27,670 nt of DNA from Bacillota bacterium. GTDB lineage: Bacteria > Bacillota > Clostridia > Christensenellales > Aristaeellaceae. The position numbers were made by a program, and so were the translations under genes. The notes beneath the pieces are model-generated. The model saw only the letters and a program-made list of their open reading frames with translations. It had not been told where the DNA came from and ran no database searches. Positions 7,642 through 15,967 of the stretch are shown here, one piece after another (the stretch's first letter is position 1; the number at the start of each line of letters is the position of its first letter). The DNA is taken from contig JAEWTC010000026.1 of assembly GCA_023459675.1 (NCBI GenBank), positions 1 through 27,670 of the forward strand. Reading direction: 5' to 3'.

Positions 7642-10032
7642 TTACAGGTTGCTGCACAGGTTTGCCAAAGCGATGTAGGCACAGGACGGCCAGCTTCCGC
7701 TGAACCCCGGCCCGCGGATCCCCGCCAGGGGGTTGATCAGCATGCTGATGCCGCCGTCGCGGATGGCGGTGCAGTACCGCATGGCAATTTTCCTGGCAAG
7801 CTCGTGCTTTCCAGCATCGTACAAGCCGGTGACGATTTCCAGGTTGGTCGGCGGAATCACCATACCCTTGCCCATTCCGGTAATCCGGAACTCGCTGCTG
7901 GAAAGCTTCTCCGACGCCAGTCCGTACTGGGTTAGCCAATCGCCTTCGACGCTCAAATCCTGGGCCATCTTGTCAATCACCTGCTGGGGCAGGCGTTTGC
8001 CCAGAATGATCGGCACATAATAGAGTACGGAATCGGAAGCCACCACGTTGTGGGTTCCGTTCGTTAGCGCGATAAAGCGCTCGCCGTTCCAGAAGGCGGA
8101 AAGCATTTTCTCAATGATGTCACGGGAACGCGAGTACCAGTTCTCCGCTTCGGCAGCGGGCTTGTCCAGGATCTTCGCGATATCTCCAAGCGCTTCAAAC
8201 AGCAAACCCAGGTACGCGCACAGATCAGGGCATTCCATGACAGGCTGGTCAATGAAGATGGTATTGTCATCGCAGCCGGATTCATCGCCGTGCTCGTACT
8301 GCGGAATGCCGTCGTGATCGTCGTCGCGGTAGAGCATGAACCAGTCGGCCCATCTCGCAAAACCCTGATACATGTATTGAAGCTTCTCCCGCGGCACCTC
8401 GGCACGCAGATCATGGAACTGCATAATCCACTTTAATGCCCAGCCCTGCAGCGGAGGTTTGGTCAGCTGGAAAATAGCGCGCATGTCGTCGTAGAAATCC
8501 GGGAATTGTCCTTCCGGACCAGCCTGGTCAATCATATTGAGCAGCAGCTCAACTGTTACCTCCATGTTGTCGTGTAAAGCGACGGCGTTTTGGCACATCT
8601 GCCACGAAGAGGCACAACTTGTTCCGCTCATATACATCAGAGACCGCTGAATTTTACCCGCAGGACTGACCAGATGGCTCCACAGTACGTAGGCAACCTC
8701 GGTGCGGCGCTCATCCAGCGGGGATACGAAATGCGGAATCTTGTTAAGGAAAGCCTGCCAATCTGCAGTGACGTTTGCAAGACCATCGGCATAGGAAGGG
8801 TAGGCGGCGCGCACGCAGCCCGCCGGTTCGGATTCATCCACGGCGAGGAGAAACTCGCCGTTGACGTCCGGCAGCACGTTTCCTTCCACAACGGGGGTTG
8901 TCAGCTTTTCCCAATCCCACGGCGCGTTCATCTCCAAATCACCCCGGAGGGGGTTGAATATGCAGCTGCACGTCCAGCGGAAAACGCCTTCCCAGGCTTT
9001 GCCCGGCCTTTTTTTCATGATCTCGTGAATTTCCATATCCTTGTTCAGGCACAGGCCGAGGCCGGTTTTTCCCTGAATGTACAGCAATCCATTTTCCGGA
9101 AAGCAGCAGGTGATCTCACCATGTGCGGTGCGCAGTACGAGCTCCGTGGGCGAGGTGATCACGGCAAACGGCACCTTTTTGCCGTTATAGGTCGGATGAA
9201 TGCCGATCAGCTCGTTGGTTTTGCGCTGGCTGATACCGCCGCGGCGCGAGCCTATATACAGTTTCCCCGTGCCGTAGTTCACGCCGCCGCGCCGGAACCC
9301 CTTGTTGGCCGCATAAATGCCGAAATAACTGCCGCTGCGTGTAAACGGAATTCCGGCTGAAATATCGAACACCATGCGGTCGGTCAGGTTATAGCTGGTA
9401 TCGGATACGGCGGTAAAGCGCTTGCCCACGAACGCCGCGTTTTCAAATTCGTCCACCATAGCAATCGCGTAATCCGCGTAGGAAATATAACTCTTGCCTT
9501 CCGGGTTCAGGATTTTATAGTCGCTGCCCAGAATATAATGGCCGGTGCGCTTGCCCGCAGGGTCGAACGTGGCGGCCGGGCAGAAGTTTGTCCAATTCAC
9601 CTTGCTGTGTTTGAGCAGATCAAACGCCACGCGCATGGCGTCGGGCACGGAACTGTATTCTCGGGGAATGCTGTCGGCAACGAGCTTGATACGGGTTTCG
9701 TCACTGAACAGGCTGCTCGCGCCGCCGACCAACATCAGCCGTACGGCGGGAAGCTGCTCCATCACGCCGATCAAGTGCTGCATGGCGAGGATATGCTGCT
9801 TGGCCGCGCTTTTTTGGAACGGCGTGCCAAACGCGTCCACCACGACGTCAAAGGGACGCAGATCATCGACGGTCAGGTCGAACAGACTTTTAGCCATCAC
9901 CGCGATCCCTTCGGCAACCCTGTGCTCGGAACCCGGCAGCACGATGGCGGTCACTGCATACTCGCGATTTCTTGCCTCTGCGGCAATGAGGCTTCCCGCC
10001 TTGCCGGCGGCGCCAATAACGGCGATTTTCAT
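7642..10032 (-). CDS. NAD(P)-binding SDR/NmrA-like domain fused to GH63/MGH1-like glycosidase domain (copy B)
   Basis: A 796-residue paralogue of the next gene, alike at about half of positions by eye over the whole length, including the domain junction. The N-terminal nucleotide-binding domain has IGAAGKAG (Gly7/Gly10/Gly13), DVVVDAFGT (62-70) and LVGGASSLF (101-109). The C-terminal domain has QLTKPPLQGWAL near 522-533 and the acidic block YRDDDHDGIPQYEHGDESG from 568, followed by C-D-D, with Asp588 in the general-acid position. As in copy A, the C-terminal loop that normally carries the Glu base is replaced by Gly/Pro-rich sequence ending in FSGSW. It is the first gene of its operon, starting at 10032 after AAGGGGGT and below a TATAAT promoter with an overlapping dyad. 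It has no signal peptide. Possible roles are redox-assisted glycoside cleavage or a bifunctional reductase-glycosidase; neither is proven. Confidence 0.85.
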   Translation of the reverse strand: MKIAVIGAAGKAGSLIAAEARNREYAVTAIVLPGSEHRVAEGIAVMAKSLFDLTVDDLRPFDVVVDAFGTPFQKSAAKQHILAMQHLIGVMEQLPAVRLMLVGGASSLFSDETRIKLVADSIPREYSSVPDAMRVAFDLLKHSKVNWTNFCPAATFDPAGKRTGHYILGSDYKILNPEGKSYISYADYAIAMVDEFENAAFVGKRFTAVSDTSYNLTDRMVFDISAGIPFTRSGSYFGIYAANKGFRRGGVNYGTGKLYIGSRRGGISQRKTNELIGIHPTYNGKKVPFAVITSPTELVLRTAHGEITCCFPENGLLYIQGKTGLGLCLNKDMEIHEIMKKRPGKAWEGVFRWTCSCIFNPLRGDLEMNAPWDWEKLTTPVVEGNVLPDVNGEFLLAVDESEPAGCVRAAYPSYADGLANVTADWQAFLNKIPHFVSPLDERRTEVAYVLWSHLVSPAGKIQRSLMYMSGTSCASSWQMCQNAVALHDNMEVTVELLLNMIDQAGPEGQFPDFYDDMRAIFQLTKPPLQGWALKWIMQFHDLRAEVPREKLQYMYQGFARWADWFMLYRDDDHDGIPQYEHGDESGCDDNTIFIDQPVMECPDLCAYLGLLFEALGDIAKILDKPAAEAENWYSRSRDIIEKMLSAFWNGERFIALTNGTHNVVASDSVLYYVPIILGKRLPQQVIDKMAQDLSVEGDWLTQYGLASEKLSSSEFRITGMGKGMVIPPTNLEIVTGLYDAGKHELARKIAMRYCTAIRDGGISMLINPLAGIRGPGFSGSWPSCAYIALANLCSNL

Positions 10033-10067
10033 AAATCGATTACCCCCTTGAATTTTTCTCTGCGTTT

Positions 10068-10096
10068 ATTATATCGTCGGCGAATTTACTCAACAA
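10068..10096 (-). promoter_or_regulatory. Promoter of the fusion-gene operon
   Basis: A perfect TATAAT (10068-10073) lies 17 nt below a weak TTGTTG (10091-10096) on the minus strand, about 30 nt upstream of the ribosome binding site of copy B. The weak -35 box suggests activator or repressor control. The remaining gap up to the MATE stop (10111-10317) is GC-rich and shows no gene or clear terminator. Confidence 0.6.
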
Positions 10097-10110
10097 TGCA
10101 ATAATTCGCC
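10079..10110. promoter_or_regulatory. Operator-like inverted repeat over the -35 box
   Basis: Arms GGCGAATT (10079-10086) and AATTCGCC (10103-10110) are perfect and separated by 16 nt; one further GT/AC pair matches beyond a mismatch. The dyad spans the -35 element of the fusion operon, as expected for a repressor or dimeric activator site. No regulator gene is adjacent, so the protein is unknown. Confidence 0.5.
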
Positions 10111-10317
10111 AACAATTATCGCTTCATGCCGGATTTTCACCAACGACACACGTTCCGCGCCCCGCTGCGGCGCGTTACGCGTTTTTCCCCCCGCGGATTG
10201 CGCATCAAATGGCCGCGTGCGGATCAAACGGCTGCCCGGCGGACAGCGCTTTGGAAATAATTGCGCATTCCCGGAAAATGATGAAGTGTCATCGGCAGGA
10301 ACACGGCGTGCCGCGGG

Positions 10318-11682
10318 TCAATCGGGAAGCGGCCGAATGCGCGTGCGGTAGATACGCCGCAGGAGAACGGCGGATACGGTGACGGATACGATTTCCGCAA
10401 GCGGGAACGAAAACCAGACCAAGGTCAGGTTCCCGCTGAGGGAGAACAACGCGGCGATGGGAAGCAGTGCGAGCAGCTGCCTGGAAACCGAAACCGCAAG
10501 GGCATACCCTCCGTTTCCCAGCGCCTGGAACGAGGAACTGCAGACGATGCAAAACCCCGCGAACAGGAACGATATCGACATGATGCGAAGCGCAGGCACG
10601 CCGATGTCCACCATCATCGCGGACGCGTTGTACATCTTTAAGAGTGACTGCGGAATTAGCATAAACAGCAGAAACCCCACGCACATGATGGCCGTCGCAT
10701 ATATGGCGCTCAGCCTCATGGTTTGCGTAATCCGTGTGCGGCGCCCTGCCCCTAAATTATACGCGACGATCGGCACCATCGCGTTGTTCAAGCCGAATAC
10801 CGGCATGAATACGAGACTTTGCTGCTTATAATAAATGCCAAACACAGCGACTGCCGTGGTGCTAAATACCAGCAGAATTTGATTCATAGCGAAATTCATC
10901 ACCGACCCAACCAACAGCATGAACATCGACGGTACGCCGATGGAGAGCACCTTCCTGGCATAAGTCCAATGAAACCGTACGTTGCGCAGCCGCAGATGGA
11001 GATCGTGGTTTGCCTTGACATTGAAGTAAAACGACAGGAATGCAGCCGCGAATTGGCCGACTACGGTTGCGATGGCCGCTCCGGCAGTTTCCAGGCGCGG
11101 GAACCCCAAAAGCCCGAAGATCAGGATCGGATCCAGCACAAGGTTGATCAGCGCGCCTGCCGTCTGCGCGATCATGAAATACATGGTTTTTCCGGTTGAA
11201 GCAAGCAACCTCTCCCCAAGAACCTGCAGGAACGCGCCTAGCGAAAACACCGTGACGAAGAACAGGTAATCGCTTCCGTAGCGGATGATGTCCGGATCGG
11301 TTACCTGAACGGAAAAATAGAGTCCAGAGAAAAATAGGCCAAAGAGCAGGGTGACCATCGCCGCGGAACAGGACAGAAAGATACCGGTGCCCGCGTAACG
11401 GTCGGCCGCGTCGAAATCCTTCGCGCCAAGGCTTCGTGAAACCATGGCATTCACCCCGACCGCCGTGCCCGACGACAGCGCCATCATCACGTTCTGGACG
11501 GGAAACACCAGCGATACCGCCGAAAGCGCCGCCTCGCTTACGTAGGAAACAAAAATGCTGTCCACAATATTGTACAGCGCCTGAATGATCATCGAAAGGG
11601 CGATCGGCGCAGCCATGGTCAGCAGCAGGCGGTTGACGGGCATCACGCCCATTTTGTTTTCACGGTCCACTTTTTTCATCAT
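10318..11682 (-). CDS. MATE family multidrug/metabolite exporter
   Basis: A 454-residue integral membrane protein with about 12 hydrophobic segments in two similar halves, the usual MATE length and layout. The N-terminus (MGVMPVNRLLLTMAAPIALSM) and the segment around NIVDSIFVSYVSEAALSAVS are typical of the DinF/NorM-like branch found in Clostridia, which use Na+ or H+ gradients to export cationic or aromatic compounds. The start at 11682 is an ATG-ATG pair with only a weak GGAG about 15 nt upstream. A possible promoter lies at 11729-11758. It precedes the SDR-glycosidase fusion operon on the same strand after 285 nt and could export reaction products, but that link is only positional. Confidence 0.92.
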   Translation of the reverse strand: MMKKVDRENKMGVMPVNRLLLTMAAPIALSMIIQALYNIVDSIFVSYVSEAALSAVSLVFPVQNVMMALSSGTAVGVNAMVSRSLGAKDFDAADRYAGTGIFLSCSAAMVTLLFGLFFSGLYFSVQVTDPDIIRYGSDYLFFVTVFSLGAFLQVLGERLLASTGKTMYFMIAQTAGALINLVLDPILIFGLLGFPRLETAGAAIATVVGQFAAAFLSFYFNVKANHDLHLRLRNVRFHWTYARKVLSIGVPSMFMLLVGSVMNFAMNQILLVFSTTAVAVFGIYYKQQSLVFMPVFGLNNAMVPIVAYNLGAGRRTRITQTMRLSAIYATAIMCVGFLLFMLIPQSLLKMYNASAMMVDIGVPALRIMSISFLFAGFCIVCSSSFQALGNGGYALAVSVSRQLLALLPIAALFSLSGNLTLVWFSFPLAEIVSVTVSAVLLRRIYRTRIRPLPD

Positions 11683-11728
11683 ATGTTACTCTTCATTCTC
11701 CGCAGATTTTAAGGGTCATATCCGTGCC

Positions 11729-11758
11729 ATGATAACACGCAGCATTTCCCGGAATCAA
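11729..11758 (-). promoter_or_regulatory. Possible promoter of the MATE gene
   Basis: TTGATT (11753-11758) and TATCAT (11729-11734) are 18 nt apart on the minus strand, about 45 nt above the start codon. Matches are 4/6 and 5/6 to the sigma-A consensus. The AT content around it supports the call modestly. Confidence 0.4.
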
Positions 11759-11768
11759 ATGGGCGGGA

Positions 11769-11806
11769 GAAGCGCAAACGCTTGAATAGCTTGCGTTTTC
11801 CGCTTC
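11769..11806. repeat. Dyad upstream of the MATE promoter
   Basis: GAAGCG-c-AAACGC (11769-11781) pairs with GCGTTT-tc-CGCTTC (11793-11806) around an 11-nt loop. It lies just above the -35 box and has no T-tract, so a regulator site is more likely than a terminator. Confidence 0.45.
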
Positions 11807-11860
11807 CGCGGAGCAAGGAAATCACGACGTGCGCGAAAAGTTGACCGGACCTTGCGCGCC

Positions 11861-11906
11861 GGAAAAAGAAAATCCATTCCGCGCACCCGAATACGGCGGA
11901 ATGGAT
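11861..11906 (-). terminator. Intrinsic terminator of the response regulator gene
   Basis: A perfect 11-bp stem (ATCCATTCCGC / GCGGAATGGAT, 11872-11882 and 11896-11906) with a 13-nt loop is followed on the minus strand by TTTTCTTTTTCC. It lies about 110 nt past the regulator stop and separates it from the MATE gene. Confidence 0.75.
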
Positions 11907-12013
11907 GGAAGACCCCGGACCGCATGACCCCAAGAGGCGGTCAAACTCGGTGAAATCGTCGTAAAATGTCAGAAACTTCCGGAAGCCGAGCGCTTGGAAA
12001 CCGGCCGTCAAGC

Positions 12014-13591
12014 CTACTGGATGTGGCGCTTGAGAATATACTCGCGCGGCGATATGCCCACATGTTTTTTAAACACGCGGGAGAAGTAATACGGATCGTC
12101 GAAACCCAGCTGCGAGGCGGTGCGGATCACGTTGTTGCTACCGCTGTTGAGAAGCGCCTTTGCGCGTTCGATTTTCGTGAGCGTCACGTAGCTGGAAAAG
12201 CCTATGTTGCTGTACTGGCGGAACAGGCGGCTGACATAACTGGTGGAAAAGTTAAAGATGTCGGCAACGCTTTGCAGGGAGATGATCTCCTCGCAGTGTT
12301 CCTTGATGTAACCCTTCATTGCATCCACAACGACAGCCTTTTTCTCCTTATTATTCTCTGCGACGCATTCCACCACAAGGCTGCGCATTTTCCCGATCCA
12401 TTCCTGCACTTCGCCTGCGGACTTGAGTGCCGTAACGGTCAGCGACGGACAGGGTACGTTAAACGCCTGTTTGATCAGCCGGCTGAGATTATCCACATGG
12501 GAAACGACGATATGCAGAATGTCCGTACAGATGACAAGCACGGCGCGCATATGGAAGTGTTTGGTTTCCAAGGATTGAATCAAGTAATCAAACGCCTTGT
12601 TGATTAGGTCAATGTCCTCCTTCTGCACCGCCTCGGAGATATTCTGTATCGCCTGCGCGCTGTTGAAGGCATAGTTCTTATCAATCTCCTGGAAAAAAAC
12701 CACCCGTTTGTCTCCCATGGCGCAGGACTGGGCGTTTTGGCTTTCAATGAAGGAATTGCGGATACGCTTGGTATCGTTAGCGTCTGTACCGACTCCCGCA
12801 GCATATTCGACGCCGAACTTCTCGCTAATCAGTGAAAGGATATGCGTGAGTTTCTCTCTGAGCGGTTCCGGAGGTTCGGTCACAGGTTTGTTGTCCGCTA
12901 AAATGATCGCATACCCGTCTGCGTTCCAGGGCATTGCCTGGCAAGCGTATGTTTGGGAGAGGTTCTTTTGCAACATAGACACGATGTATCGCTGCATCTG
13001 TTCGCGCTCACCGTTTTTCAACTCGATCTTCGTCAGCGAATCGATGTATACGGCAGCGTACTCCTCGTAGTTGAACTGAATGTCCAGGTGCTGCATAACG
13101 TCTTCCGGTTCTTCGGGGAAATAGTCGCTACACAAAAGCCGCAGATAGAACATCTTAATCAATAACCGGTGGTTGATGGACGGGTAGGAGCGCTTATCGT
13201 TCGTTTGAAACTGTTCGAGGTACTCCACGGCGCGGATCAGCGTTTTGTTCAGCGACATCTGCGTTATTTCATTTTTAACGAGAAAATCGAAGATACCCAG
13301 CCTGAGTGCCTGCCGCGCCTCAACGAAATCATTCGTATCCGAAATCATGATGATCAGCGGGCAGGGCACCTCGGACAGTTGGATTTGCTCAACAATTTCT
13401 CCGCTGCTAAAACCAGAAAGGCGGGTGTCCAGGATCACAATATCCGGGTTTTGGGATAGGATGGCAGCCACCGCGCTTGCCTTGTCGGTTACGGGCGGCA
13501 GAACCGCCAAATCGATCACCGCCGGGTCGAGCATGGCTTTGATTCCCGCAATGATCAGCGGTTCGTCGTCTGCAATGAGAATCTTGTACAT
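12014..13591 (-). CDS. YesN-type response regulator (REC domain plus AraC-type HTH)
   Basis: A 525-residue two-component regulator. Residues 1 to about 120 form a receiver domain: acidic pocket ADDEP at 7-11, phospho-acceptor Asp55 in VILDTRL, and a Lys in FLVKNE near 110. The last 100 residues form an AraC/XylS double helix-turn-helix (ISLQSVADIFNFSTSYVSRLF, then ASQLGFDDPYYFSRVFKKHV). The middle region is the poorly conserved linker usual in YesN proteins. The start at 13591 follows AAAGGA; 8 extra codons upstream are rejected. It has its own promoter and terminator. YesN proteins normally pair with a YesM-type histidine kinase encoded next door, but none lies in this window. It probably controls the neighbouring carbohydrate ABC operons (inference). 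Confidence 0.93.
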   Translation of the reverse strand: MYKILIADDEPLIIAGIKAMLDPAVIDLAVLPPVTDKASAVAAILSQNPDIVILDTRLSGFSSGEIVEQIQLSEVPCPLIIMISDTNDFVEARQALRLGIFDFLVKNEITQMSLNKTLIRAVEYLEQFQTNDKRSYPSINHRLLIKMFYLRLLCSDYFPEEPEDVMQHLDIQFNYEEYAAVYIDSLTKIELKNGEREQMQRYIVSMLQKNLSQTYACQAMPWNADGYAIILADNKPVTEPPEPLREKLTHILSLISEKFGVEYAAGVGTDANDTKRIRNSFIESQNAQSCAMGDKRVVFFQEIDKNYAFNSAQAIQNISEAVQKEDIDLINKAFDYLIQSLETKHFHMRAVLVICTDILHIVVSHVDNLSRLIKQAFNVPCPSLTVTALKSAGEVQEWIGKMRSLVVECVAENNKEKKAVVVDAMKGYIKEHCEEIISLQSVADIFNFSTSYVSRLFRQYSNIGFSSYVTLTKIERAKALLNSGSNNVIRTASQLGFDDPYYFSRVFKKHVGISPREYILKRHIQ

Positions 13592-13664
13592 GACGTTTCC
13601 TTTCTTCTGTTGCATGAGGATAAAAATGCACTAAAATCCGATATCTCGGACCCTGTTTAGCATT

Positions 13665-13692
13665 ATTTTAACCAGCCCGCAGGGGATGTCAA
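13665..13692 (-). promoter_or_regulatory. Promoter of the response regulator gene
   Basis: A perfect TTGACA (13687-13692) lies 16 nt above TAAAAT (13665-13670) on the minus strand. It begins immediately after the terminator of the upstream operon, so the regulator is transcribed separately, probably constitutively. Confidence 0.7.
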
Positions 13693-13701
13693 TGTATTAA
13701 A

Positions 13702-13736
13702 GGCAATAAAAAAAGGCCGGGAACAAAATATTCCCG
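13702..13736 (-). terminator. Intrinsic terminator of the minus-strand ABC/flavin-protein operon
   Basis: CGGGAA (from 13736 down) pairs with TTCCCG (13718-13723) around a 7-nt AT-rich loop and is followed by CC and a run of seven T on the minus strand. It lies about 105 nt after the stop of the flavin-binding protein gene. Confidence 0.78.
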
Positions 13737-13842
13737 ACAAAATTGACATATTGGTAAATATTTGTGATCTCAGGAATCGGAGAGAAAGGTCAACTCCCCG
13801 TTCCGTATGGGTTTGAGAGGATCGCCCCCGTATAGAAAGCGC

Positions 13843-14241
13843 CTAAAAATTATACTCGCGGGCAGGGCGTCCGAAAGAGCAGAACGAGGCCTTGGCATTC
13901 TTAACATAAAATAAGGCGAAGTCGGGGCTTGCGGGATTACGGTAGATGCCGGCAACACCCGGAGCGATGGCAAAAGCCTGTTCCTTGGCTTTCAGGTCGT
14001 CAACAAACACAGCGTCGCCGCTAAGACGCAGCCAGCCGTCTTTCCCGGCGTCCGCGCAAAGCTCGAACTTCGGATTGGCTGTCAGCTGTTGATACACGGG
14101 TTTCTTGCTACCTGTGCAAAAGTAAAGCCTGCCCTCGTACTTCATCACAAATCCAAAAGGGCGCACACGAGGCTGACCGGCCTCCACCGTGGCAAAATAA
14201 AAAGTACGGTTCTTTTCCAGAAATTGCAAGACCTCATCCAT
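13843..14241 (-). CDS. Pyridoxamine 5'-phosphate oxidase-like (FMN-binding split barrel) protein
   Basis: A 132-residue small protein with the split-barrel pattern: FYFATVEAGQPRVRPFGF at about 15-32, LYFCTGSKKPVYQQL at about 39-53, and a C-terminal FALFYVKNAKASFCSFG. The length and ATVE.GQPRVRPFG block fit the clostridial PNPOx-like family, which bind FMN or F420 and are mostly of unknown substrate; true PdxH is longer. The start at 14241 has a perfect AAGGAGG 8 nt upstream. It is the last gene of the permease-permease-binding protein operon, 109 nt after the binding protein gene, with a strong hairpin between and a terminator after it. A redox role linked to the imported compound is possible but unproven. 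Confidence 0.88.
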   Translation of the reverse strand: MDEVLQFLEKNRTFYFATVEAGQPRVRPFGFVMKYEGRLYFCTGSKKPVYQQLTANPKFELCADAGKDGWLRLSGDAVFVDDLKAKEQAFAIAPGVAGIYRNPASPDFALFYVKNAKASFCSFGRPAREYNF

Positions 14242-14278
14242 TATCTTATCCTCCTTATGTCCGTTTGGGGCGGGAACC

Positions 14279-14314
14279 GTCATGCCGGGCCTCTGGCACA
14301 TGGCCCGGCATGAC
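14279..14314. repeat. 13-bp perfect hairpin between binding protein and flavin protein genes
   Basis: GTCATGCCGGGCC (14279-14291) pairs perfectly with 14302-14314 around a 10-nt loop. No T-run follows on the minus strand. It lies 37 nt after the binding protein stop and may stabilise the abundant binding protein mRNA or reduce read-through into the next gene. Confidence 0.65.
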
Positions 14315-14350
14315 TTCAACCGCAATGATCAGGTTTCAGTACTGTGCGGT

Positions 14351-15904
14351 TTATTCCCAGCCTTCAGGACCGATGTCCTTGACGGCGTTATAACCGGCAA
14401 GCAGATCGGGGTAGAGCGTATTGGCCCATTCTTCGATTTCCTGGGCACCCATAGCGGTCGCCTGTTCGATCATTTCATCATACTTTGCGGAGGCTTCCTC
14501 GGGAGTAGCGGCAAAGATGATGCCCAGCGCGCAGTCTTTTTCCAGCTGAACGATATCGTTATAGGCGATATACATATCTCCGTCGGGATCCATAGAGTGC
14601 ATGATGATGCCCATCACAGGCTGCCATTTCGTAATGCTGCCGACCCATGCCTTGCCCAGTGCGGTTTTGCCGCCCTTGGCCACGGTATACATGTTGTTGG
14701 AGATGCCGTCGTGCCCGAGCCAGCCCCAACGCAACTGCAGCTGCGCTACATAGTCGGTATCCTTGCTGATGTCGTAATTGAAAATCGCGACGGTTTTATC
14801 TTCATTCCAGTTCCAATCGCGGCCTTCCACACCCCACATCATGGCGTACTGCGTGGGCTTGTTGACGGCAAACATCGCATACCGGATCGCCGCTTCGGGA
14901 TTGGAGCAATTCTTGGTGATGAAGATGCCGCGCCAACCCGCCCTGTACTGGTAATAGGCGGTATTGTCCGTATAGAGGTTGCTCAGCATCGTCCAGGTGT
15001 AGGGTGCGCCGGCTTTCGCACTGTTATAATCCTGCGAGGCGGCATTGCCGTCGCTGAGCGCGTAGCAGAAGAGGTCGCCCGCAGTGCACCATTCACCGCC
15101 GGTCATGATGTTGGACCACGCATAGGTTTCCTTAGAAATATAGCCTTTGCTGGCCCATTCGTTTAACTTCATGTATGCGTTTTTACGGCATGCCTGGTTG
15201 ATCCAAAGGCGGGCGTAACCATCGCCCTCGTCCGCAAAGCCCGCTTCGGCACAGCCGAAGAGCTCGTTGGTAAAGTAGTCAAGGGGCCAGTCGCCGCAGA
15301 AGGCGTAAGGGAGAACGTCGGGATAATCGCGTTTGCAGATGGCGAAAGCGCCTTCCAGATCCTCCAGGGTGCGGATGGAGTCAATCCCAAGCTCCGCATA
15401 AACCTTCTGGGCAATATCGTCGCGCACACAGGCGGCGCGCCCTTCGGGCTTCACTTGCGGATACTGTTTGTACTCATAATCGGCAGACCAGCCGACCATC
15501 GTGGTGTAGGTCTGGCCGTCCGAAGCCTGGTTGACATACTTGTAAGCGGGGTGCAGCTTCGTGGTCAGGCCGTATTTCTCAATGAGCTCGTCCCACGTGT
15601 AGCACAGTTCGGAGTTGGCCATCAGGTTGAAGTTTTCCGTAATGACGATGTCGGGTAAGTTGCCCGACGCCACCTTGAGCGCCAGCTCGTTGTAATCGGC
15701 GGCGATGGTTACGTCGAAATCCACGCCGGTTTGTTCCGTTGCCCATTTGGGCATCTCACCCGACCAATCGCTGTAAGGCCACCAGGGAGCGTCAACGAAC
15801 ATCGTAAGTTTTACGACGTCGCCGGCGGTGCCATCGGCAGCAGCAAAGCTGAACATGCCGAGGGTCAACGTGAGCGCGAACACGAGAGATAGAATACGTT
15901 TCAT
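14351..15904 (-). CDS. Extracellular solute-binding protein of a LplA/YtcQ-type ABC importer
   Basis: A 517-residue secreted binding protein. The N-terminus is a classic signal peptide (MKRILSLVFALTLTLGMFSFAAADG) with a likely signal peptidase I site after AAA; no lipobox cysteine is present, unlike most Gram-positive binding proteins. The mature part has the family features: SGNLPDIVI near residue 80, a YTWDELIEKYG segment, DDIAQKVYAELGIDSIRTLED and many aromatic residues likely to stack on sugars. The start at 15904 has AAGGAGG upstream. It is third in an operon after two permease genes. By analogy with LplABC/YtcQ/YesO systems it should bind an oligosaccharide or glycoconjugate; the ligand cannot be inferred. 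Confidence 0.93.
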   Translation of the reverse strand: MKRILSLVFALTLTLGMFSFAAADGTAGDVVKLTMFVDAPWWPYSDWSGEMPKWATEQTGVDFDVTIAADYNELALKVASGNLPDIVITENFNLMANSELCYTWDELIEKYGLTTKLHPAYKYVNQASDGQTYTTMVGWSADYEYKQYPQVKPEGRAACVRDDIAQKVYAELGIDSIRTLEDLEGAFAICKRDYPDVLPYAFCGDWPLDYFTNELFGCAEAGFADEGDGYARLWINQACRKNAYMKLNEWASKGYISKETYAWSNIMTGGEWCTAGDLFCYALSDGNAASQDYNSAKAGAPYTWTMLSNLYTDNTAYYQYRAGWRGIFITKNCSNPEAAIRYAMFAVNKPTQYAMMWGVEGRDWNWNEDKTVAIFNYDISKDTDYVAQLQLRWGWLGHDGISNNMYTVAKGGKTALGKAWVGSITKWQPVMGIIMHSMDPDGDMYIAYNDIVQLEKDCALGIIFAATPEEASAKYDEMIEQATAMGAQEIEEWANTLYPDLLAGYNAVKDIGPEGWE

Positions 15905-15967
15905 GGTTGAGATCCTCCTTGAAAAATTATATTGTCGGCTTCTGCAGCCGAAATATTTCGGATGATC

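Noticed and set aside
5253..10032. The domain fusions as products of a sequencing frameshift or missed stop
   Set aside because: Both paralogues have the same uninterrupted layout with similarity through the junction.
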